Shown here one piece after another: positions 11,024 to 20,164 of a stretch of DNA of 64,000 bases (position 1 is the stretch's first letter; each line of letters starts with the position of its first letter). The notes below the pieces were generated by a model. That model saw only the letters and a list, made by a program, of their open reading frames with translations. It was not told the DNA's origin and made no database searches. Both the position numbers and the translations under genes were made by a program. The stretch lies in NCBI RefSeq assembly GCF_030382115.1, contig NZ_JAUDRJ010000003.1:2901825-2965824 (forward strand), read 5' to 3'. The stretch comes from Nostoc sp. GT001. Its GTDB lineage: Bacteria; Cyanobacteriota; Cyanobacteriia; Cyanobacteriales; Nostocaceae.

Positions 11024-11863
11024 GTGAAACCACAGAGGCACAGAGAGGAAATTTGGCTAGCCTTAGAAATTGGGAATTCTCGGCTGCATTGGGCATTGTT
11101 TATTGGCGAGACACTTTACTCAGCTTGGGATACCGACTATTTCCCTGAGTCTGTCATACAACATCTAGCTGAATGTCAAACCCTAGATGATTTATTACTA
11201 GCAATTTCTCCACCCCATCAACAAAGTAATTTTCTCACAAATATTCCACCCCTTTGCGCTTTTGTCTCTCTGCCCCCGTGCCCTCTTCTCCTCGCCTCGG
11301 TAGTTCCCAGCCAAACTGCTATTTGGCAAACTTACCCAAATGTTCGCATTATTAGCTTAGAGCAAATACCACTAAAAGGCGTGTATCCCACACTGGGAAT
11401 TGACCGCGCTTTAGCTTTGTGGGGTGCGGGGAAAACTTGGGGTTTTCCGATGATGGTAATTGATACTGGAACAGCGCTAACTTTCACGGCTGCGGATGCT
11501 AATGAGTGTCTAGTTGGAGGTGCAATTTTGCCAGGCTTAGGTTTGCAATTTACAACTCTAGGTCAACAAACAGGACAATTACCATTTGTGGAAATGCAAA
11601 CTTTTCCGTCTCTACCAGCACGTTTTGCTCTCAATACTAAAGAAGCAATTCAAAGCGGAGTAATTTACACAGTATTAGCTGGAATTAAAGATTTTATTGA
11701 GGCGTGGGAGGATTTATTTCCTGATGGAAAAGTTGCGATTAAAGGGGGCGATCGCACTTTATTATTAAACCTACTGCAAACCCAATTTCCAGAAATAGCA
11801 GCACGTTTAATTATTGAACCAAATTTAATTTTTTGGGGAATACGCGAAATAGTAATGAGTTAA
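11024..11863 (+). CDS. coaX: type III pantothenate kinase
   Basis: A 279-residue CoaX enzyme that phosphorylates pantothenate as the first step of coenzyme A synthesis. It has the ASKHA-fold motifs: [15 protein letters not shown] (phosphate 1), [18 protein letters not shown] with the family's GxDR motif, and [14 protein letters not shown] (phosphate 2) followed by GGAILPGL. Type III kinases need a monovalent cation and are not inhibited by CoA. The start used is GTG 11024, inside a CCACAGAGGCACAGAGAGG segment that is common between cyanobacterial genes; a start nearer [11 protein letters not shown] is possible. An internal segment of about 30 residues (about 66-92) before the GxDR motif looks low-complexity. 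Confidence 0.93.
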   Translation: MKPQRHREEIWLALEIGNSRLHWALFIGETLYSAWDTDYFPESVIQHLAECQTLDDLLLAISPPHQQSNFLTNIPPLCAFVSLPPCPLLLASVVPSQTAIWQTYPNVRIISLEQIPLKGVYPTLGIDRALALWGAGKTWGFPMMVIDTGTALTFTAADANECLVGGAILPGLGLQFTTLGQQTGQLPFVEMQTFPSLPARFALNTKEAIQSGVIYTVLAGIKDFIEAWEDLFPDGKVAIKGGDRTLLLNLLQTQFPEIAARLIIEPNLIFWGIREIVMS

Positions 11864-12068
11864 CGTATGGATTTGACAATACTACGGTATTATGGTATAT
11901 CCTCTATTAAAGAGGTAGAGTTTTGATTATTACTATCTATAATTAATTTTTCGGAAATTGTGTTTCTGCTCTTTGTAATCATACATATAAACTTGTAACA
12001 TTTCGTAGTATTAATTATAGCTAAATTCTCGAACTCTATATTGGGGTATACTTTCGGAGGACTTGTAT

Positions 12069-12395
12069 ATGTCTAAATTAGTGAAAAGAGGCTGCATCGC
12101 TTTATTAGCGGGAACTGCTATATCTATGACTATGGGTGTACAAGGAGCAAAAGCAGACCAATATGACTACTATGACGACGTGATTAATGAGTGTAACAGA
12201 GTATATCAGTTAAGATCATTAACACCTCAAGAAATTGAAATCTGTAATCTCGCTGTTAGATACAAGCAAAACCAAATATTGAGAGATTATCAATTGGAGC
12301 TTCTTAGACAGCATCAAGAGAATATGGAAAAGTTGTTAGAAACCCCCGCTACACTTGAACCGACAGATTTTGGATTCGGAAATAATAAAAATTAG
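12069..12395 (+). CDS. small exported protein of unknown function
   Basis: A 108-residue protein. The ATG at 12069 is preceded by GGAGG at 12056-12060 with ideal spacing, which decides the start over the TTG at 12063. The N-terminus MSKLVKRGCIALLAGTAISM is a classical signal peptide, with likely cleavage after VQGAKA. The mature part is short, polar and helical (YYDDVINECNRVYQLRSLTP...IEICNLAVRYKQNQILRDYQ) with two cysteines that could form a disulfide. It is probably periplasmic or secreted. I do not recognise the family. A clear terminator follows at 12445-12474, so it is a single-gene unit. Confidence 0.7.
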   Translation: MSKLVKRGCIALLAGTAISMTMGVQGAKADQYDYYDDVINECNRVYQLRSLTPQEIEICNLAVRYKQNQILRDYQLELLRQHQENMEKLLETPATLEPTDFGFGNNKN

Positions 12396-12444
12396 CAAAA
12401 TCTGTAAGTGTTTTATTTCCTAGAAATAAGTTTTAATTACTACT

Positions 12445-12474
12445 AAACCACCAGTGTGAAAGCTGGTGGTTTTT
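12445..12474 (+). terminator. rho-independent terminator of the small exported protein gene
   Basis: Stem AAACCACCAG / CTGGTGGTTT with an 8-base loop, followed by TT. It lies 50 bp after the stop at 12395. Confidence 0.85.
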
Positions 12475-12651
12475 CGTTAATTTTAATTTACTTCAACTAG
12501 CTTGGCTAATACGCCGTTGCAACTCAATTTCAAATTATTCATCAGTGCGAGTGATTACTGTTGGTCGCTGGTCTAACCTGTCTATTAAAATATGGAATGC
12601 CTCGGTGTCCTGTGGGTGATAAGCTAATCAGCATTCAAGTTGCATAATCAG

Positions 12652-12906
12652 GGCGGGCAAGATGCCATTGGTGTCAACTTAAGATTAAAACCCATTTGTC
12701 AACGATAGGTTTTGTTAGGAACGAAGTATAAAGGTGAACTTTTTCTGACTTCTATACACAAGCTGGGAGTGATGCTAATAAACAAAGCATTAATAGTACC
12801 TGAAAAAGTTCGTTTTTTGTCCCTTGAAAACCGAATTTTTAAGCCTAAATGCTTATTGACATAGTAAGTTTGAGCTTAACTTGACATCAATGGCAAGATG
12901 CCCACC
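12652..12906. mobile_element. MITE-like element with 32-bp imperfect terminal inverted repeats
   Basis: The left end at 12652-12683 and right end at 12875-12906 are imperfect inverted repeats of about 32 bp (left GGCGGGCAAGATGCCATTGG; right, read inward, GGTGGGCATCTTGCCATTGA). The 255-bp element has no gene. Its ends share sequence modules with the element at 58190-58313. A target-site duplication is not evident. Confidence 0.6.
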
Positions 12907-12955
12907 CCACAAGATATTGAGAAAATTTTCATCTGCAAATTAGATGTGTTTTAGC

Positions 12956-13015
12956 TTATCTGACCCAATCTCTTAATTCATCATCTGACATGGCTTGATA
13001 ATTAGGTTTAGTCAT
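12956..13015 (-). pseudogene. DUF6887-like gene remnant (N-terminal 19 codons)
   Basis: Reads MTKPNYQAMSDDELRDWVR then TAA. The start matches the highly conserved N-terminus (KPNFQAMSxKELRxYV) of the small cyanobacterial DUF6887 family, normally about 70-80 residues. A stop ends it at residue 19 and no continuation is seen. Its ATG overlaps the TGA of the upstream DUF6888-like remnant (ATGA), the usual arrangement of the two families. Confidence 0.6.
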
Positions 13016-13143
13016 GGAAATCTTACCTCACCGTTAGGATATATCTCTATTTGTATTGTGTCCCCAATCAAAACGTATATGCGTTTTGTTCTTTCGTCCA
13101 GTCGTACCACGTTAATAAGCAAAAAAGCATAGACCAAATTATC
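13012..13143 (-). pseudogene. DUF6888-like gene remnant (C-terminal 43 codons)
   Basis: An in-frame stretch reading INVVRLDERTKRIYVLIGDT then IQIEIYPNGEVRFP and TGA. It matches the C-terminal two thirds of the cyanobacterial DUF6888 family (HLVRxDxRTxxIYVLAG...IEIxPxGxxRF). No start codon is present and an in-frame TAA lies directly upstream, so the 5' end is lost. Together with the DUF6887-like remnant it is the relic of a two-gene unit. Confidence 0.6.
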
Positions 13144-13198
13144 GCTTTTTTAAAATGCGTAACTCGCATTTCTCCAATTACCAATGCCCTATGCCCAA

Positions 13199-14011
13199 TT
13201 AATTCCCTTGAATAAACTCCCGAATATCTATCGCCACAACCTCAGCACAAGATTCTGGTAAGTCATTTCCGGCATGGCCAATCATTTTCAACTCCACTTT
13301 CGGCATCAGTTGAGCATAAACACGGCTTCTGGCTAAAGCATCTGGGGTATCTTGGCCACCTTGTAAAATAAAAACTGGGACATCTATCATGTAAAGCTGC
13401 TTTTGCAGTAATTCCGCCTCAATTTCTACTTGTCGCCGTTTGAAAAGTAACTGGCAACCTATGGGATACGGCAGTAGCGCTTGACGCAACTGCAAGTCTT
13501 GCGCAATTTTTTCATGCCAACCCAGGATTTTAGTCAAGGGAGTTAGCGATCGCAACAATTTAACTACTAGTGGTGGATAATTCAATAATCGCCGCATCTT
13601 CTGGCAATATTCTTCTTGTCCTGCTATCTCCACGCCCTCTGGTGCTAGCAGTACTACACCATCAACTTTCTCTGGATACTTTAAAGCATAGCTAGCAGCA
13701 ATCCAACCCCCAAGAGAATGCCCCACTAAATATACTTTTTCTAGCTTCACAGCTTGCAAAAATTCAGCTAAACATTCAACTTGTAAATCTATCGAATGGT
13801 GGATATTGGGATTTTCTGATTCGCCAAATCCTAACAAATCAGGTGCAAAACAATGAAAATCTTGTGCAAGGGATTCCATCACAGATAACCATTGACTGCT
13901 CTCATTCCAAGCACCATGTAAAAAAATTATAGGAGTTTTTTCACCGACTTCACGCCAGAAAAGTAGCCCTTGCGAGAGCTTTCTCCGGGAGTTACGGAAT
14001 AGTGTATCCAT
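13199..14011 (-). CDS. alpha/beta hydrolase
   Basis: A 270-residue alpha/beta-hydrolase-fold protein. Motifs: oxyanion strand IIFLHGAWNESSQW, nucleophile elbow VGHSLGGW with Ser99, acid in LQGGQDTPDALARSR, and catalytic His in MIGHAGNDLPES. The substrate cannot be told from sequence; relatives include esterases, lipases and haloperoxidase-like enzymes. There is no signal peptide, so it should be cytoplasmic. It is a single gene, preceded by ATGACTA-type repeats (about 14043-14095) that separate it from the NUDIX gene upstream on the same strand. Confidence 0.85.
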   Translation of the reverse strand: MDTLFRNSRRKLSQGLLFWREVGEKTPIIFLHGAWNESSQWLSVMESLAQDFHCFAPDLLGFGESENPNIHHSIDLQVECLAEFLQAVKLEKVYLVGHSLGGWIAASYALKYPEKVDGVVLLAPEGVEIAGQEEYCQKMRRLLNYPPLVVKLLRSLTPLTKILGWHEKIAQDLQLRQALLPYPIGCQLLFKRRQVEIEAELLQKQLYMIDVPVFILQGGQDTPDALARSRVYAQLMPKVELKMIGHAGNDLPESCAEVVAIDIREFIQGN

Positions 14012-14039
14012 TTTATTTAGTAGTTAACTTGAAGCACCA

Positions 14040-14095
14040 TAATAAATAGTCATTAGTCATTAGCATCTGACAAATAACTAATGACTAATGAAAAA
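14040..14095. repeat. ATTAGTC/ATGACTA heptamer array
   Basis: AGTCATTAGTCATTAG and its reverse complement CTAATGACTAATG flank a short loop, forming a repeat-based hairpin between the NUDIX and hydrolase genes. Confidence 0.6.
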
Positions 14096-14102
14096 AATAT
14101 TG

Positions 14103-14597
14103 TTATGCCAGTGTTGTCAAGCCATTCAAGTAGTCTTGCAACTGCCGAGTATGGTCGTGAGACATCTTTTCTGAAGGTAGTAAACTGGGAGAGAAAGCTT
14201 GGATTTCCATAACTTCTAAAGTGTCTTGAATCTCCATTGTCCCATACACTTCGGCTTCAACCACAATACAAATTGAATGGATTCTGGGATCGCGGTCTGG
14301 TGCAGAGTAAACTCCTACCAAACGGTTAATTTTCACCAATTCTAGCCCGGTTTCCTCCATCAATTCCCGACGAACTGTATTGGGAATATCTTCTCCCCAA
14401 TCCACAATCCCTCCAGGCAATGACCAAAGACCATTGTCGCGCCGCCGGATTAGTACAATCCGACCATCGGGTAAAATTGGGATGATACTAGTGCCAGTAA
14501 TGGGATGACGAAATATTATACCCAATACTGTTTGTCCAATACGCCATAAGCTACGTGTGGACTCTACAGCTTCCGGAAAAAAAGCAATAACGTTCAA
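14103..14597 (-). CDS. NUDIX hydrolase
   Basis: A 164-residue protein with a complete NUDIX box, GGIVDWGEDIPNTVRRELMEETGLEL, matching GX5EX7REUXEEXGU, so pyrophosphohydrolase activity on a nucleoside diphosphate derivative is likely. The 45-residue N-terminal extension and the conserved YSAPDRDPRIHSICIVVEA segment resemble the ADP-ribose/ADP-sugar type of NUDIX protein. The second NUDIX gene at 40867 shares the [16 protein letters not shown] segment, so the two are probably related. The true substrate is unknown. Confidence 0.88.
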   Translation of the reverse strand: MNVIAFFPEAVESTRSLWRIGQTVLGIIFRHPITGTSIIPILPDGRIVLIRRRDNGLWSLPGGIVDWGEDIPNTVRRELMEETGLELVKINRLVGVYSAPDRDPRIHSICIVVEAEVYGTMEIQDTLEVMEIQAFSPSLLPSEKMSHDHTRQLQDYLNGLTTLA

Positions 14598-15312
14598 TCT
14601 TCAAAATTTATGTGTTGTATTCTATAGTTCCCTACCACTTAACATAGACTCAACTAATAAAATTTTTGCTGAGTTTTGTTTTATACAAAAATGTTTGTGG
14701 CTTGAGATTTTATTCTCACGATTTACGTAGAATACTATCAATTCTAACATCAAGTTTCAAGAGAAGCACTGTGTTTATATATACATAATATTTCTTGAAT
14801 CAGGTAAATTTTCAGTTGATAGCTAGCATTAGTGCTGTTGAAACTAGCTGTTACTAATAGATTTTTAGAACACATTAAAAGAAATAATATGAATAATAAG
14901 TCGAAATCCAAAATTATGAATTCTGAATTTATAAGAGGCAATTAAGTCGGGTTTAAAACCTACAATTAATTAAAGATAGCTAAATCAAATATTTAGACTC
15001 TATACTGAAACCCACCTATGCCTTCTGAATTATTTCTTAATAATATCGGTTTGTTTCAAGAACAACAACTAATGAGCTAATTTCCAATCTATTTAATAGA
15101 TTAGAATCTCAGAAAAGAAATTTTTCATCTTGCTAGCAGGGAAAATTCATAATTTTTATTGACAAAGTTAGGTATAATGCGATAGACTAGTACACTGTTT
15201 AAAGCGTATTTATTGCTGCACTAGGTTAAAAGTATATCAATAACATTGGTAGCTAATATTGCCTACGTGATGCCTAGTTGCTACTTTTTTGTTGTTTATT
15301 AATGAGGTGAAC
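14598..15312. other. AT-rich gap upstream of the small basic protein gene
   Basis: About 715 bp with no convincing gene. A TATAAT at 15173-15178 has a TTGACA only 8 bp upstream, too close for a standard sigma-70 pair. A 20-codon frame at 15018-15080 (MPSELFLNNIGLF...) has no supporting ribosome site. I see no repeat array. The region may hold a long leader or decayed DNA. Confidence 0.5.
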
Positions 15313-15480
15313 ATGGCCAAGCGCCGTAACCCGAAAAAAGAAAAGGCGCTACGTAACCAGGCGTATGCCAGAAAGTTTCGTAAACGAACTACGACAGGAA
15401 GAATGCAGAGAAGGTTCCAACAAAGACCACCGAAGAGTGAAGAAGAAGAAGGCGCAGCAACAGCAGCTGACACTGACTAA
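15313..15480 (+). CDS. small basic conserved cyanobacterial protein
   Basis: A 55-residue protein starting MAKRRNPKKEKALRNQAYAR at ATG 15313, preceded by GAGGTGA; an upstream in-frame ATG at 15289 is less likely. The first 37 residues are extremely Lys/Arg-rich and look like a nucleic-acid-binding or ribosome-associated peptide. The tail is acidic (SEEEEGAATAADTD). A terminator at 15523-15549 follows directly. Small proteins of this kind are conserved in cyanobacteria, but I know of no assigned function. Confidence 0.75.
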   Translation: MAKRRNPKKEKALRNQAYARKFRKRTTTGRMQRRFQQRPPKSEEEEGAATAADTD

Positions 15481-15522
15481 GCTCTCTGCTTAAAGCCTTT
15501 TTATTTAGATTATTTATCTTTT

Positions 15523-15549
15523 AGGGCGCACATTTATTTGTACGCCCTT
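15523..15549 (+). terminator. hairpin terminator after the small basic protein gene
   Basis: AGGGCGCACA pairs with TGTACGCCCT (one mismatch) and is followed by TATTTATTTT. It lies 43 bp after the stop. Confidence 0.75.
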
Positions 15550-15650
15550 ATTTATTTTGGGGATTGGGGCATTGGGCATAGAGAAAAGATAAGGGAAACA
15601 AGGGAGAGATTTATTCCAAAACTCCCCTTGTCTCCTTTTCCCCAGTCCCT

Positions 15651-17036
15651 CTATTGAGCAATTTCAGCGCGGGCGGCTATGAGTGCTTTGTTTACCTGTA
15701 CAAAGCCAGTACCTCCGTGACTGTTGCGGGCTGCCACTACTTGACGAGGGGATATTGCCTCATAAATATCTGCTGCAAATGCCGGATGTAGTTGTTGCCA
15801 CTCTTCCAATTTCAAATCTTTTAAGAGTTTACCTGCGGCAATACTAGTTTTTACCACCTTACCCACAAGGTTGTAAGCTTCCCGAAAAGGAACGCCACGT
15901 GCGGCTAGATAATCTGCGACATCGGTAGCATTAGAAAAATCTTCCGCCACAGCTTCTGCTAACCGCTGGGTACGAAATTCTAAGCCTTCCCTGAGCAAAA
16001 TCGTCATCGCTTCTAGAGACGCTTTGACTGTATTAACGCTATCAAATAGACCTTCTTTATCTTCTTGTAAGTCTTTGTTATATGCCAGGGGTAGCCCCTT
16101 CATAATGACTAACATCGCCTGGAGATGACCGAATACACGTCCCGTTTTCCCCCGCACCAATTCTGGGACATCGGGATTTTTCTTTTGGGGCATGATACTG
16201 GAACCTGTAGCACAACTATCTTTCAGGGTGACAAAGCGAAATTCTTCAGATGACCAAAGAATGACTTCTTCTGCAAGGCGGCTGAGGTGAACCATAATCA
16301 AGCTAGCAGCACACAAAAATTCGATCGCAAAATCGCGATCGCTCACTCCATCGAGGCTGTTAGCATAAATATCGTCAAAATTCAATAGTTTGGCTGTGTA
16401 GTGGCGATCGATAGGGAAAGTAGTTCCTGCTAAAGCACCACATCCCAAAGGTGAAATATTCACACGGCGAGAAACATCTCCCAAGCGTTCCCAGTCACGT
16501 TGCGCCATTTGAAAGTATGCCAAGAGGTGATGAGCTAAACTCACGGGTTGGGCGCGTTGGAGGTGGGTATAACCAGGAATTAGAGTTTCAACGTGCTTTT
16601 CGGCTATATCTAGTAAAACACCTTGAAATTCTCGCAATTCGCTTTTGATTTGTTGGATTTGGTCGCGGAGGTAGAGTCTGGTATCAGTACCAACTTGGTC
16701 ATTACGCGATCGCGCTGTATGCACCTTTTTACCTACATCGCCAACAATTTCTGTCAGTCGGCGTTCAACTGCAAAATGCACATCTTCAGCATCGACACCA
16801 GGCTGAAATTTTCTCTGGCGGTACTCTTGGCGAATTTGTTCTAAACCTGCAACTAGTTGCTCTCCTTCTTCTGGGGAGATGATGCCCGTGTGAGCAAGCA
16901 TTTTGGCATGAGCTTGAGAACCAGTAAGATCGTATTCGATTAATTCAATATCAAAACTTATACTGGCATTAAAACGAGCGATCGCTGGGTGCAACGCTGA
17001 TTCAAATCGCTGGCTCCAAGTTTCTTTTTTGGTCAT
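15651..17036 (-). CDS. argH: argininosuccinate lyase
   Basis: A 461-residue enzyme of the fumarase/aspartase superfamily that splits argininosuccinate to arginine and fumarate, the last step of arginine synthesis. The three family regions are present: [33 protein letters not shown] [20 protein letters not shown], and the catalytic loop [21 protein letters not shown] containing the active-site Ser. The length is normal. It starts [12 protein letters not shown] at 17036. Heptamer repeats (about 17060-17135) separate it from the next upstream gene. Confidence 0.98.
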   Translation of the reverse strand: MTKKETWSQRFESALHPAIARFNASISFDIELIEYDLTGSQAHAKMLAHTGIISPEEGEQLVAGLEQIRQEYRQRKFQPGVDAEDVHFAVERRLTEIVGDVGKKVHTARSRNDQVGTDTRLYLRDQIQQIKSELREFQGVLLDIAEKHVETLIPGYTHLQRAQPVSLAHHLLAYFQMAQRDWERLGDVSRRVNISPLGCGALAGTTFPIDRHYTAKLLNFDDIYANSLDGVSDRDFAIEFLCAASLIMVHLSRLAEEVILWSSEEFRFVTLKDSCATGSSIMPQKKNPDVPELVRGKTGRVFGHLQAMLVIMKGLPLAYNKDLQEDKEGLFDSVNTVKASLEAMTILLREGLEFRTQRLAEAVAEDFSNATDVADYLAARGVPFREAYNLVGKVVKTSIAAGKLLKDLKLEEWQQLHPAFAADIYEAISPRQVVAARNSHGGTGFVQVNKALIAARAEIAQ

Positions 17037-17059
17037 AAATTATGAAAAGGTGGGCGATA

Positions 17060-17136
17060 GTTAAGAGTTAAGAGTGAGGAATTATGAGTTTTTGACTCCT
17101 AACTTCTCACTCCTCACTTTCAACTCCTAACTTTTA
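17060..17136. repeat. AGTTAAG/CTCCTAA heptamer array
   Basis: AGTTAAGAGTTAAGAGTGAG at the left and ACTCCTAACTTCTCACTCC type units at the right form an imperfect inverted repeat between argH and the small membrane protein gene. Confidence 0.6.
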
Positions 17137-17139
17137 AAT

Positions 17140-17346
17140 TTAACCGTAGCTAGTTAGATTCCGAATCATATAGCCAATGACTAAACCAATCAACAATGCC
17201 CATACTTGACCTGTTTGTATAAAGTGGCTCCAAGCTTTTTGCATCTGACCCATAACGTTTGGATCGGTGATTGTTTGTGCTAGGGCTGTCCAATTTACAG
17301 GCAAATGCCAAAGAAACTGAGATGTCAAATCGCTGTAATTGCTCAT
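17140..17346 (-). CDS. small membrane protein of unknown function
   Basis: A 68-residue protein with one C-terminal transmembrane helix (about 46-62, VWALLIGLVIGYMIRNL) after a soluble, possibly amphipathic N-terminal part (LTSQFLWHLPVNWTALAQTI). It ends NLTSYG. The size and layout are typical of short conserved cyanobacterial proteins of the thylakoid or plasma membrane. It stands between argH and larB on the same strand, about 106 bp from larB. No function can be assigned. Confidence 0.7.
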   Translation of the reverse strand: MSNYSDLTSQFLWHLPVNWTALAQTITDPNVMGQMQKAWSHFIQTGQVWALLIGLVIGYMIRNLTSYG

Positions 17347-17452
17347 CTTTTGTGATTAAGAAGTTAAGGGTGGCAAATTTCAGCATCAGTTTATTATTTA
17401 CATTAATTACTGATATTTACTGAAATATTGGATGTAACTTCAATGTCTTAAC

Positions 17453-18241
17453 TCAAGATGTAGCCGATGCCAACCGCAATTTCTCGGCAGTCCGCAAAAT
17501 CTGTCCCGCCAAAACTGCTGCACCAAAACCATTATCGATATTTACTACACCTACTCCCGCAGCACAAGAGTTAAGCATTGTCAATAAAGGTGCTAAACCG
17601 CCAAAACTTGCGCCATAACCAATGCTGGTGGGTACGGCAATCACAGGACAACTCGCTAAACCTGCAACAACGCTGGGTAAAGCGCCTTCCATCCCCGCCA
17701 CGACAATCAACACTGATGCTGACTCAATCAGGTGGCGGTTACTTAATAAGCGGTGAATCCCAGCAACGCCAACATCCCAGAGACGCTGTACCTTAAAACC
17801 AGAAAGTTCAGCAGTGACAGCAGCTTCTTCAGCAACGGGTAAATCGGCGGTACCAGCAGAAAGAATGCCAATTTCACCCTGGAATTGTGGTTCGATGGTA
17901 GGGGGAGCGATCGCACAAATTCGCGCCGATTCGTAATATCGCAAACCACTAACTTTTGATTGCAGTGCGGTATAAACTGCTGGTTCAATGCGAGTTGCCA
18001 TCACCACCGGGTTGCGGAGGCGCATCACTTCGATAATTTGAGCAATTTGGTCTGGAGTCTTACCAGGGCCCCAAATCACCTCTGGGAAGCCAGTTCTGAG
18101 TAGGCGATGATGGTCAATTTTGGCAAATTCACCTACAGATTCATAAGTTAAGTCTTTGAGTGAGCCTAATGCCGTATCTGGCGTAACTTTACCATTAGCA
18201 ACCGCAACGAGTAGCGATCGCAAAGTTTTTTCATCAGTCAT
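17453..18241 (-). CDS. larB: LarB/CpmA family, pyridinium-3,5-biscarboxylic acid mononucleotide synthase
   Basis: A 262-residue protein of the AIR carboxylase superfamily. LarB carboxylates and hydrolyses nicotinate adenine dinucleotide in the first step of the nickel-pincer cofactor pathway; the same family was called CpmA (circadian phase modifier) in Synechococcus. Motifs include GFPEVIWGPGKTPDQ, GILSAGTADLPVAEEA, and VVAGMEGALPSVVAGLASCPVIAVPTSIGYGA near the C-terminus, matching PurE-like sheet loops. No larC or larE is adjacent in this window. The length is normal. Confidence 0.93.
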   Translation of the reverse strand: MTDEKTLRSLLVAVANGKVTPDTALGSLKDLTYESVGEFAKIDHHRLLRTGFPEVIWGPGKTPDQIAQIIEVMRLRNPVVMATRIEPAVYTALQSKVSGLRYYESARICAIAPPTIEPQFQGEIGILSAGTADLPVAEEAAVTAELSGFKVQRLWDVGVAGIHRLLSNRHLIESASVLIVVAGMEGALPSVVAGLASCPVIAVPTSIGYGASFGGLAPLLTMLNSCAAGVGVVNIDNGFGAAVLAGQILRTAEKLRLASATS

Positions 18242-18319
18242 TGGTAATTAGCCCTTTGTTCTTTGTCATTTCTTCAGTAGTGCAATAACTAATTCCCAAT
18301 ACTCTATAATGCCCCATGA

Positions 18320-20101
18320 TTAATCCGTGATTTTAATTTCATGAATGTTCCAGAATGCGCCACCAAGTGCAGAGTATTGGATGCCTTCAAAGCGATTACG
18401 CACTGCTGACATTGATAAAGCATTAACTAGATAAATAAACGGTAAATTTTCTTGGGTAATCTTTTGGGTTTGGGCATAAATTTCTTTCCGCTTCACTGGA
18501 TCTAATTCCCTTGCTCCTTGAATGTATAACCTAGCAATTTCTGCTTCCCAAGGAGCCACTTCCCAACCTTGCAATGGCTTTTGTCCAGCTTGGGGTTTCT
18601 GATTAAACATGTGTAATCCACCTTCGGGAGACCAGACATTAGCCCCATCATTTGGTTCTAAACCACCAGTCAGACCCAGCATAGAAACTTCCCAGTCTAA
18701 TGAATTTGACAGCTTATCTGTGTAAGTATTCCACGCTAGAGGAGTGAAATCGACTTGAATACCAATTTTACTCAGGTCTTGTTTAATTTGCGATCCAATT
18801 GCTTCACGGATTTTGTTACCAGCATTGGTGAGTAACGAGAAGCGAACGCGGTTTCCTCGATCATCAATTAGTTGGTTGTTGTTATATTTGAATCCTGCTT
18901 TTAGTAGCAGTTCCTTCGCCTTTTCTATATTGTAGTTATAAACTTTAAGGCCTTCTTCTGGCGACAAATAATAAGGGCTTTGCACAGAAATTGGAGAATT
19001 TTGTGGTTTACCTAAGCCACGAAAAGTGTTGTTAATCATTGTTTGTCGGTCAATTGCATAGGCTACTGCCTGTCGAAACTCTACAGTATTGAACCAACGC
19101 GATTTAACTGGATCAACCAGCGGTTTTCCATCCCTTTTACCTTTATTTAAATTGAATAAAATAAACGTTGTACCAGTTGCTGGGCCACCATTGAAAATTT
19201 TGAAATTTCCCTGATCTTCTTGCACCTTTAGCAAAGAAAAATAATCTGGTGAGACTCCCACAGTATCTAATCCGCCCGAACGAAATTGCAGCAAGGATGT
19301 ATCTGTCGATTCCACAATTTGCCACACAATCCGTTCAATATAAGGTTGGGGTTCTCCTTTCGGCCCTTTGCGCCAGTAGTAAGGGTTGCGCCTGAAGACT
19401 ACACGCTGACTTGTGTCGTAGCGCTCTAGCTTGTAAGGGCCGTTGACGATAATTTGATCTGGAGGAGTATCAACGCCCCACTTTGACAAAAATATTGGCT
19501 TACCCTCTTGGTCTTTTGTCTTGACAAATGGTTCTAGAGTATGGGCAGGTAAAATTGGCAGTCCTAGAGTTCCTAAGAACGGTGCAAACGGTTCTGGAGT
19601 TGTGAATTCAATTCGTAGAGCATCAATTTTTCGTACCTTTGGCAAAGCCCGACTTTCACCAATCCGTAGCACATCTCTAGCATCTGCGGGAATCGCTTCG
19701 TTCAGGTAAATTTGGTTGAAGGTAAATATTACATCATCTGCTGTTAAAGGTTCTCCATCAGACCATTTCAATTCCTTACGTAAGGTAAAAACAAATCGTA
19801 ATTTGTCATCAGAAATTTCCCAAGATTCTGCTAAAGAAGGCTCTATTTTGCCAGTTATGGGGTTTTCAGTAGTTAACCCTTCATAAATCAGAGGAAAAAC
19901 ATTCGGAGATTCCTGACTCAAAGGGTAGTTGAAAGTTTTGGGATCGCTGAGAATGGCACTTACCAATTGCGGCATTTGAGCAGCGGCACTTTTAAAGTTA
20001 GTGGGGTTGCAAGCGGTAAGTGTAAATGCTGTTGCTGAAGTCAAAATTATTGGCAACCAAAAATATTTAATTGCCAGAAAAATTTGTCTAAAAAATTTCA
20101 T
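18320..20101 (-). CDS. peptide-type ABC transporter substrate-binding lipoprotein
   Basis: A 593-residue solute-binding protein of family 5 (DppA/OppA-like). The N-terminus has a hydrophobic helix ending in the lipobox LTAC (Cys at residue 31), so the mature protein is a lipoprotein facing the periplasm. Family motifs: YPLSQESPNVFPLIYEGLTT, PSLAESWEISDDKLRFVFTLRKELKWSDGEPLTADDV, and NPYYWRKGPKG. It captures oligopeptides or similar molecules for an ABC importer; no permease or ATPase gene is next to it, so it is probably an orphan binding protein. The exact ligand is unknown. Confidence 0.92.
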   Translation of the reverse strand: MKFFRQIFLAIKYFWLPIILTSATAFTLTACNPTNFKSAAAQMPQLVSAILSDPKTFNYPLSQESPNVFPLIYEGLTTENPITGKIEPSLAESWEISDDKLRFVFTLRKELKWSDGEPLTADDVIFTFNQIYLNEAIPADARDVLRIGESRALPKVRKIDALRIEFTTPEPFAPFLGTLGLPILPAHTLEPFVKTKDQEGKPIFLSKWGVDTPPDQIIVNGPYKLERYDTSQRVVFRRNPYYWRKGPKGEPQPYIERIVWQIVESTDTSLLQFRSGGLDTVGVSPDYFSLLKVQEDQGNFKIFNGGPATGTTFILFNLNKGKRDGKPLVDPVKSRWFNTVEFRQAVAYAIDRQTMINNTFRGLGKPQNSPISVQSPYYLSPEEGLKVYNYNIEKAKELLLKAGFKYNNNQLIDDRGNRVRFSLLTNAGNKIREAIGSQIKQDLSKIGIQVDFTPLAWNTYTDKLSNSLDWEVSMLGLTGGLEPNDGANVWSPEGGLHMFNQKPQAGQKPLQGWEVAPWEAEIARLYIQGARELDPVKRKEIYAQTQKITQENLPFIYLVNALSMSAVRNRFEGIQYSALGGAFWNIHEIKITD

Positions 20102-20164
20102 AATTCCAAATTTATTTCCATCTTAATCAGTCTTCAATATCTCGATCAGAGACTAAAACAAAAG

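Noticed and set aside
15159-15178. TTGACA plus TATAAT promoter upstream of the small basic protein gene
   Set aside because: The two boxes are only 8 bp apart, far from the 16-18 bp required for sigma-70.
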